From an uncultured Oscillospiraceae bacterium (GTDB lineage Bacteria > Bacillota > Clostridia > Oscillospirales > Oscillospiraceae): a DNA stretch of 20,483 nucleotides. This document shows positions 15,477 through 20,483 of this stretch, one piece after another. A program made the position numbers and the translations under genes. Each line of letters starts with the position of its first letter. Within the stretch, counting starts at the first letter, position 1. Under the pieces are notes generated by a model. That model saw only the letters and a program-made list of their open reading frames with translations. It made no database searches and was not told the DNA's origin. The stretch spans positions 1-20,483 of the forward strand of contig CAKTBC010000026.1 of assembly GCA_934533005.1 (NCBI GenBank), given 5' to 3'.

Positions 15477-16604
15477 ATGCTCGAATCCAATACCAGAGCG
15501 TTCACTGCTCCAATGAAATACATTCAGGGTTACGGTGAGCTCAACCATCTGGAGACCTATACCCGCGTGTATGGGGCGGCAACGTTTATTCTTGTCGACC
15601 GTTTTCTTTATCCCACGCTGGGGAAAAAGCTGGAAGAAGTTTTTGCAGGCACAGAGACAGCTTGCCATGTCGAACCGTTTGCGGGCGAGTGCTCCATGAC
15701 GGAGATCCGCCGCGTGGCGGCGCTTGTAAAAGAAAAGGGCGCAGCGTGCGTTGTCGGCGTCGGCGGCGGGAAGACGCTCGACGCGGCAAAGGGTGCGGCG
15801 GATGGCCTGGACATGCCGTATATCATTTGCCCCACGGCGGCTTCCAATGATGCGCCTGTGGCGAGCGTAGCCGTGATCTATACCGACGAAGGCGTCCACA
15901 ACGGCTCGCTCTTCTTCAAACGCAGTGCAGAATTGGTGCTGGTGGATACGGAGGTCGTTGCCAAAGCGCCCATCCGACTGTTCCGCGCCGGGATCGGCGA
16001 CGCGCTCGCCACATGGTACGAGGCGGAGGCAAACAACCGCACCGACCATAAGAACTATGTGGGTTCCGGCTACCGCCGGACGCTGGTTGGCCTGGAGATC
16101 GCCCGGCTGTCCAATAAGATTCTGCGCGAGGACGGCGTCAAGGCAATCCATGCGCTGGAAGCGGGCGCAGTTACGGAAGCGGTTGAAAACGTCATTGAAG
16201 CCAACATCCTTATGAGCGGACTTGGCTATCAGAATACCGGCTGCTCGGTTGCCCATGCGGTCAACGCCGGACTGACGGAACTGGAGGAGTCTGCACCGTA
16301 TCTCCACGGCGAGCGGGTGGGCTTCGGCGTGCTGGTGCAGTTCGTTTTTGAAAACCGTTCCGCGCAGGAGATCGACGATCTGGTGAACTATATGACGGCC
16401 ACCGGTCTGCCGACAACGCTGGAGCAGGTCGGCGTGGACTATACGCGCGCGGACCGGATCGGCATCATGGTCGATAAGATCGTCCATCATAACGGCACGA
16501 TCTATTCCGAACCGCTTTTTGTGAGTGAGGATACGGTTCGCGCCGCCATTCTGGGCGCAGACGCCATCGGCAGAGCGTATCGTCAGGGAAAACGACTCCT
16601 CTGA
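15477..16604 (+). CDS. GldA-like metal-dependent polyol/hydroxy-acid dehydrogenase
   Basis: A 375-residue iron/zinc alcohol dehydrogenase. The NAD-binding glycine run is VVGVGGGKTLDAAKG near 91-105, then PTAASNDAPVASVAVIYT. The metal ligands expected in glycerol dehydrogenases are present: D175 (GIGDALATWYEA), H260 (SVAHAVNAGLT) and H277 (LHGERVGFGVL). It would oxidise a secondary alcohol with NAD+, or run in reverse. Classic GldA turns glycerol into dihydroxyacetone, but the operon (TRAP importer, FGGY kinase, SDRs) points to a larger polyhydroxy substrate. I therefore avoid the gldA symbol. The ribosome site is GAAAGGAG. EtfB follows after 20 bases. Confidence 0.88.
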   Translation: MLESNTRAFTAPMKYIQGYGELNHLETYTRVYGAATFILVDRFLYPTLGKKLEEVFAGTETACHVEPFAGECSMTEIRRVAALVKEKGAACVVGVGGGKTLDAAKGAADGLDMPYIICPTAASNDAPVASVAVIYTDEGVHNGSLFFKRSAELVLVDTEVVAKAPIRLFRAGIGDALATWYEAEANNRTDHKNYVGSGYRRTLVGLEIARLSNKILREDGVKAIHALEAGAVTEAVENVIEANILMSGLGYQNTGCSVAHAVNAGLTELEESAPYLHGERVGFGVLVQFVFENRSAQEIDDLVNYMTATGLPTTLEQVGVDYTRADRIGIMVDKIVHHNGTIYSEPLFVSEDTVRAAILGADAIGRAYRQGKRLL

Positions 16605-16624
16605 CCGGCAGCTCCGGTGACAGT

Positions 16625-17401
16625 ATGGAAATATTGGTATTGCTCAAACAGGTTCCGGCAAATCTGCGTGTAACACTGGACGGGCAGTTTTGTATCGAAC
16701 GGGATCTGGCGGAGAATATGCTCAATCCGGCGGATAAAACGGCGCTGTATACGGCCCTCCGGCTCTGCGATTCGGAGGGCGGGAGCGTTTCCTGCCTCAC
16801 AATGGGGCCGCCCTCGGCGGCAGACTGCCTCAGGGAAGCGGCTATGCAGGGGGCGGATACGCTCTATCATTTGTGCGATAAGCGCCTGGCCGGGGCGGAC
16901 AGCTATGTGACGGCGCTGGCTCTCCGCCGTGCGGCTGACAGCATCGGGAAATTTGATCTCATACTGTGCGGGCAGAAAACGGTAGACGGAGAAACAGGTC
17001 AGGTCGGCCCAGAGCTGGCGGAAATGCTGCAATACGCCTGCCTGACCAACGTAACGGATGCTGCACCGTCGGAGCCGGGAGAACTGCTTTGCCGAAAAAT
17101 GACAGAGCGGGAGGAGCAAATCTGCCGTGTTAGACTTCCGGCACTGATCGCAATCTGCGGCGTCCCTGTTCCAAACCGGCTCCCGACGCTTGCACAGATA
17201 CGGAGGGCGAGAGAAAAAAGTGTCCAAACGATGGATGCCGTAGATATTGGCTTTCCACGGGACTATTCCGCGAAAAACGCTTCGCCGACCCGGGTGGTGA
17301 GAATGTACGAAAAGCCTGACGGACGCCGCCGCTGCCGGAGGCTGGACAGTGCAGATGTTTTGGCGGAGAAGCTGAAAATGCTGGCGGGGGAAACGTCATG
17401 A
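16625..17401 (+). CDS. etfB: Electron transfer flavoprotein beta subunit
   Basis: A 258-residue EtfB/FixA protein. The start MEILVLLKQVPANLRV and the family motif LILCGQKTVDGETGQVGPEL (V120 to P129 within it) are clear. The C-terminal part ends near RRCRRLDSADVLAEKLKML. The subunit binds AMP or a second FAD and pairs with EtfA to shuttle electrons from the FAD dehydrogenase and Fe-S protein of the operon. The lack of a standalone acyl-CoA dehydrogenase gene makes a fatty-acid role unlikely. The ribosome site is weak (CCGGTGACAG), so translation may depend on coupling with the dehydrogenase gene ending 20 bases upstream. The stop overlaps etfA by four bases. Confidence 0.93.
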   Translation: MEILVLLKQVPANLRVTLDGQFCIERDLAENMLNPADKTALYTALRLCDSEGGSVSCLTMGPPSAADCLREAAMQGADTLYHLCDKRLAGADSYVTALALRRAADSIGKFDLILCGQKTVDGETGQVGPELAEMLQYACLTNVTDAAPSEPGELLCRKMTEREEQICRVRLPALIAICGVPVPNRLPTLAQIRRAREKSVQTMDAVDIGFPRDYSAKNASPTRVVRMYEKPDGRRRCRRLDSADVLAEKLKMLAGETS

Positions 17402-18345
17402 CCGGGAAAATCATTGTGTTTCTTGAAGCGGCGGAGGATCTGCCGCTTCTCAGAAGCGGAGCGGCACTTTCCCGTGAGCGAGGATATGCGCTGATTGCGG
17501 TCAGCCTGGATACTGTGCCGCTCAAGTCGTTGTGTCTGGAGCCGGTGACAAAGATATACCGGCTGCCGTCGTTATGCAGCGAGAGCGCCTGTGCGGAAAG
17601 CCTTTCAAAACTTTGCCGGGAGGAGGATCCGGAAATTCTGCTGTTCCCGGCCACGGTTTATTCCCGCACGGTTGCTCCGCTGGTGGCGGCGAGGCTGCAT
17701 ACGGGGCTTGTGGCAGACTGCACCGGATTAAGGTGGGAAAACGGCGTATTCGTTCAGACCCGTCCGGCGTTGGGGAGCGCCTATCTGGCATCCATTCAGA
17801 CCACTGGCAGGCCGAAAATCGCGACGGTTCGCCGCGGCGCGGTAGGCAAGCCACTTCCCGGGGGGGGGACGGCGGAGCCGCCGGTAGTTTCTCTCCTCCC
17901 GCAACTTGACGCCACAGAACTCGCGGTGCAGATCATCGGGCGTGAACCGAGAAAAAAGGAGCCGACGCTCTCTCAGGCGGAGATCATAGTCGCCGGAGGG
18001 TATGGCGTTGGCTCAGCCGAAGGGTTCGCACTGCTTGAAATATTGGCAAAACGGCTCTCGGCGAGCCTTGGTGCCAGCCGGGCGGCGGTGAATGCGGGGT
18101 TTGCCCCCTATCGCTGTCAGATCGGACTCACGGGGCAGATTGTACGTCCCAGAGTGTACCTGGCGTTCGGAATTTCCGGCGCTGTGCAGCATTTGGTTGG
18201 AATGGAGGCAGCAGAGACAGTTATCGCTGTTAACAGTGATAAAAATGCGCCCATCTTCTCCTATGCCGATTACGGATTGACAGAGGACTGGAAAAACGTT
18301 GTGCTCCACCTTCTGGAGAGGCTGCCGCGAGGCGGTGACGGATGA
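17398..18345 (+). CDS. etfA: Electron transfer flavoprotein alpha subunit
   Basis: A 315-residue EtfA/FixB protein without an added ferredoxin domain. Domain I covers about 1-150. The FAD domain begins near 185 (TLSQAEIIVAGGYGVGSAEG) and continues with ASLGASRAAVNAGFAP, GISGAVQHLVGMEAAETVIA and VNSDKNAPIFSYADYGL, all family hallmarks. Two positions differ from the pattern I know: Y202 replaces the usual Arg of GGRG, and L244 replaces the usual Gln in QIGQTGK-type loops (here QIGLTGQ). Such changes near the flavin could shift its potential. The interdomain linker at about 152-160 contains a nine-G run (17860-17868) coding PGGG. The start overlaps etfB in ATGA fashion. Confidence 0.93.
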   Translation: MTGKIIVFLEAAEDLPLLRSGAALSRERGYALIAVSLDTVPLKSLCLEPVTKIYRLPSLCSESACAESLSKLCREEDPEILLFPATVYSRTVAPLVAARLHTGLVADCTGLRWENGVFVQTRPALGSAYLASIQTTGRPKIATVRRGAVGKPLPGGGTAEPPVVSLLPQLDATELAVQIIGREPRKKEPTLSQAEIIVAGGYGVGSAEGFALLEILAKRLSASLGASRAAVNAGFAPYRCQIGLTGQIVRPRVYLAFGISGAVQHLVGMEAAETVIAVNSDKNAPIFSYADYGLTEDWKNVVLHLLERLPRGGDG

Positions 18346-18378
18346 CGAAATTTTCTCAAAATAAAGGAAGCGATAAAT

Positions 18379-19131
18379 ATGAATGTACGGGATAAGGTGA
18401 TCGCCGTCACCGGTGGAGCCGGAGGGATCGGCGAAGCAATCACCAGAACGCTGTGTAAAAACGGAGCAGAGGTCTGGGTGCTGGATCTTCGCCCGGATGC
18501 CGCCGAGCGGACGGCGGAGAAAATGAGAGCCAACGGCTGGCGTGCTCGTGCATCGCAGATTAATGTGGCGGACGAGAACGACTGGCGCCGGACGATTGAT
18601 GATATGGTTCGTGTCAGCGGGAAAGTTGACTGTGTGGTCAACCTTGCGGCAATCAACATCCGCAAGAGCGTCGAGGAAATGACCATCGAGGAATGGACAC
18701 AGATGATGGTTGTCAACACGGGCAGCGTGTTTCTCAGCTGCAAGTATGTCATTCCGGTCATGCGCCGGCAAGGGGGCGGCTCGATCATCAACATATCGTC
18801 CATCTGCGGACTTGTCGGCCATAAATTTACAACGGAGGCGTATACGGCGTCCAAGGGCGCCGTGACACTCCTTACCCGCTCCATCGCGTCGCGCTATGGG
18901 CGGGAAAACATCCGGTGCAACTCCATACATCCGTGTACGGTCGATACGCCGTTTGTCGCTGTGCTGATGAATGATCCGGTCAAAAAGCAGCAGCGCATCG
19001 ACGAGATACCTTTGGGACGGCTCGGGACGGTGGAGGATGTTGCCAACGCTGTGCTGTATCTTGCCAGCGAGGAAGGGACGTTTATCAATGGATGTGCTCT
19101 GACCGTAGACGGCGGCATGACCTGTTATTAG
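18379..19131 (+). CDS. Short-chain dehydrogenase/reductase 1
   Basis: A 250-residue classical SDR. The NAD(P) motif TGGAGGIG is at 11-18. NLAAIN stands in place of NNAG, the catalytic S140/S141 is in INISSICG, and Y155-x3-K159 is in YTASK. An acidic residue after beta-2 (WVLDLRPD) suggests NAD rather than NADP. The end, FINGCALTVDGGMTCY, is typical of the gluconate-5-dehydrogenase/3-oxoacyl reductase class. It would interconvert a hydroxyl and a ketone on the operon's substrate. E. coli YgcW, encoded near YgcU, is of the same class. The ribosome site AAAGGAAG lies eight bases before the ATG. A second SDR follows. Confidence 0.9.
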   Translation: MNVRDKVIAVTGGAGGIGEAITRTLCKNGAEVWVLDLRPDAAERTAEKMRANGWRARASQINVADENDWRRTIDDMVRVSGKVDCVVNLAAINIRKSVEEMTIEEWTQMMVVNTGSVFLSCKYVIPVMRRQGGGSIINISSICGLVGHKFTTEAYTASKGAVTLLTRSIASRYGRENIRCNSIHPCTVDTPFVAVLMNDPVKKQQRIDEIPLGRLGTVEDVANAVLYLASEEGTFINGCALTVDGGMTCY

Positions 19132-19170
19132 GATTCACTTTTCTAATCCTCACTCTTGCCTGTTGCGCGA

Positions 19171-19190
19171 AGCCCCCTCCTCCGGGGGCT
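19171..19190 (+). other. Small GC-rich stem-loop between the two SDR genes
   Basis: AGCCCCC and GGGGGCT pair across a 6-base loop. Only TTTG follows, so termination would be partial at best. It lies in the 94-base gap between the SDR genes and could reduce read-through or protect upstream mRNA. Confidence 0.45.
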
Positions 19191-19225
19191 TTGTGCGGCG
19201 AATGTGAAAAAGGAGAAATATTCTT

Positions 19226-19972
19226 ATGAGACTGAAAGGAAAAAAGGCGGTTATTACCGGCGGCGCAAGCGGTTTCGGAAAGAAAACGGCTCTCCTCTTT
19301 GCCCGCGAGGGAGCGGAGATTACGGTGTTCGACAGAAATCTGGACGGCGCAGGACAGACCGCAGCAGAAATTAAGGCACTCGGGGGCGCAGCCCATGCCG
19401 TCGGGATGAACGTTGCGGACGAAAATGAGGTAAAAACGGCATTCGCTGAGGCGCTGCGGACAATGGGCGCTATAGACATTCTGATAAACTGTGCGGGCTT
19501 TGGACGCAGCGGAGATATTCAGGATCTGACTCTGGAACAATGGCAGAGTACAATGAACGTGAACGCGACGGGCATCTTCCTTTGCTGCCGCGAAGTGATC
19601 CCGCACATGATTGAACGGCAGTATGGAAAAATCGTAAACATTTCTTCTATCTGTGCCCAGACCGGACGAAGAGTCTCAGTGGATTATGCAGCGTCCAAAA
19701 GCGCTATCCTTGGCATCACCCGTGCGCTGGCGCTGCAGGTGGCGAAGGACGGCATCAATGTCAATGCCATCGCTCCCGGCCCCGTGGACACGCCCCTCTT
19801 TCGAAAAAACGCTATGAACGAGCGGATGCAGGAACTGATGAGCACCATCCCTTATAAGCGCATGGGGACAACAGAGGATATAGCCAATCTCTTCCTGTTT
19901 CTTGCCAGCGACGAGAGTGCGTGGATCACCGGCGAGTGCATTGCTATAAACGGCGGCGCTCTTATGAGCTGA
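19226..19972 (+). CDS. Short-chain dehydrogenase/reductase 2
   Basis: A 248-residue classical SDR. The cofactor loop is ITGGASGFGKKT at 10-21, and an acidic residue after beta-2 (VFDRN) again suggests NAD. NCAG, S140/S141 in VNISSICAQTG, and the active pair Y154/K158 in YAASK are complete. The end WITGECIAINGGALMS is typical. It is a relative of the SDR just upstream, with the same catalytic layout but clearly different surface loops, so the pair probably acts on two positions or two steps of one pathway. It is the last gene before the bidirectional terminator at 19997. The start is supported by AAAGGAG. The substrate is not known. Confidence 0.9.
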   Translation: MRLKGKKAVITGGASGFGKKTALLFAREGAEITVFDRNLDGAGQTAAEIKALGGAAHAVGMNVADENEVKTAFAEALRTMGAIDILINCAGFGRSGDIQDLTLEQWQSTMNVNATGIFLCCREVIPHMIERQYGKIVNISSICAQTGRRVSVDYAASKSAILGITRALALQVAKDGINVNAIAPGPVDTPLFRKNAMNERMQELMSTIPYKRMGTTEDIANLFLFLASDESAWITGECIAINGGALMS

Positions 19973-19996
19973 CAATGGGAATAGAGAATAAGAAAA

Positions 19997-20036
19997 GCGC
20001 TCCCCGCCGGGTCCGGCCCGGCGGGGAGCGCCTTTT
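19997..20036. terminator. Strong bidirectional terminator
   Basis: A perfect 15-bp stem (19997-20011 with 20017-20031) encloses a 5-base loop. Rightward it is followed by CTTTTG, ending the large operon. Leftward it is followed by TTTTCTTATT, ending the TelA-family gene. Confidence 0.85.
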
Positions 20037-20066
20037 GTATACATAAACGGTTCTCGCTTGAGAACG

Positions 20067-20483
20067 TCAGCCCCTCATGTCCATGAGCTTCTGTTTGAGT
20101 TCGCCCTCGATGCGGCCGAGCTCTTCCTCGGCCTGGGCGCGGCGGGCGCGGCCGTCGTTCTGAATCTGCTGGACTTCTTCGAGCGTGGAGATGAGGTGTT
20201 CGTTCGTTTTCTTGAGCGTTTCGATATCGACGATGCCGCGCTCGGACTCCTTCGCAACCTCGACCGAGCCGGTGTGCAGCGCCTCGGCGTTACTGAGCAG
20301 CAGCCGGTTCGTCACGTCGGAAACGGCGTGGGAGGCGTCCATCGCCTGCTTGGAGTGGTACATGCTGAGCCCCAGCACCATCTGGCTCTTCCAGAGGGGG
20401 ATGGTGTTCACGATGGCGGTCTGGATCTTCTCGGTCATGAGAAGGTCGTTGTTCTGGATCATGCGGATCTGCGGGGACATCTG
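20067..20483 (-). CDS. TelA/KlaA-family protein, C-terminal part (5' end outside window)
   Basis: The last 138 residues of a gene that enters from the right edge; the frame stays open to base 20483. The sequence includes QMVLGLSMYHSKQAMDASHAV, ALHTGSVEVAKESERGIVDI and ETLKKTNEHLISTLEEVQQI. These are the conserved end of the TelA/toxic-anion-resistance family, finishing in a charged coiled coil. The family is named for plasmid tellurite resistance, but chromosomal members often sit with XpaC or membrane-stress genes. The real role here is unknown and the upstream neighbour cannot be seen. An ATG at 20480 is internal, not the start. It is convergent with the SDR operon across the shared terminator. 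Confidence 0.85.
   Translation of the reverse strand, partial: QMSPQIRMIQNNDLLMTEKIQTAIVNTIPLWKSQMVLGLSMYHSKQAMDASHAVSDVTNRLLLSNAEALHTGSVEVAKESERGIVDIETLKKTNEHLISTLEEVQQIQNDGRARRAQAEEELGRIEGELKQKLMDMRG

Noticed and set aside
14057..15523. 488-codon minus-strand open frame opposite the TRAP permeases
   Set aside because: The His/Asp/Arg-rich composition is the mirror of hydrophobic codons on the other strand. DctQ and DctM account for the region.
15477..16604. Naming the gene gldA with a glycerol catabolic role
   Set aside because: The family match is good, but no dihydroxyacetone kinase or glycerol uptake gene is present and the neighbours point to a larger acidic substrate.
19171..19190. 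Full terminator ending the operon before the second SDR
   Set aside because: The stem is followed by only three Ts, no promoter is apparent in the 94-base gap, and the next gene is of the same functional type. It is listed as a stem-loop instead.
1..20483. CRISPR arrays, insertion sequences, phage or integration sites
   Set aside because: No repeat-spacer pattern, transposase-like frame, terminal inverted repeats or tRNA-linked duplication was seen on reading both strands.

Overview
The window reads as chromosomal DNA from a GC-rich anaerobic Firmicute. I would guess a gut Clostridia/Oscillospirales-type organism. The reasons are strong AGGAGG-type ribosome sites, a YtrA-type GntR regulator, an RpiR regulator, an ECF sigma/membrane partner pair, a lipoprotein-type TRAP binding protein, and redox genes built on ETF and Fe-S proteins with no oxygenase. 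The genus is a guess. Coding is dense and no gene-free stretch exceeds about 220 bases. I see no rRNA, tRNA, CRISPR array or mobile element.

Left part (1-3570): a glycosyltransferase running off the left edge is transcribed leftward, divergent from a membrane polyprenyl-phosphate sugar-1-phosphate transferase. Together they suggest the edge of a surface-polysaccharide locus. A DUF2284 cysteine-rich protein and a DEDDh exonuclease follow the transferase closely.

Middle part (3570-7260): an ECF sigma factor with its single-pass membrane partner points left, with a plausible self-recognised promoter. A YtrA-like GntR regulator, an ABC ATPase and a membrane permease point right as an overlapping three-gene operon. 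Back-to-back terminators close this block.

Right part (7295-20036), the main interest: an RpiR/SIS regulator is divergent from an apparent 11-gene operon of about 11.6 kb. In order it encodes a YgcU/AGPS-like FAD dehydrogenase, a GlcF/HdrD-like Fe-S protein, an FGGY kinase, a complete TRAP transporter (DctP, DctQ, DctM), a GldA-like metal-dependent dehydrogenase, EtfB, EtfA and two SDR dehydrogenases. The set resembles the poorly understood E. coli ygc cluster (YgcU, YgcW, YgcE, YgcQ/YgcR), with TRAP import and a CCG-type Fe-S protein added. My reading is that a polyhydroxylated carboxylate, such as a sugar acid, is imported. Its hydroxyl groups are oxidised or epimerised by four dehydrogenases, with the flavin enzyme passing electrons through Fe-S centres and ETF, and the product is phosphorylated by the kinase. 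The substrate is not determined by the sequence. A TGAAA-N5-TTTCA palindrome sits on the -35 box of the operon promoter and is the best operator candidate.

Right edge: after a bidirectional terminator, the 3' end of a TelA/KlaA-family gene enters on the minus strand.
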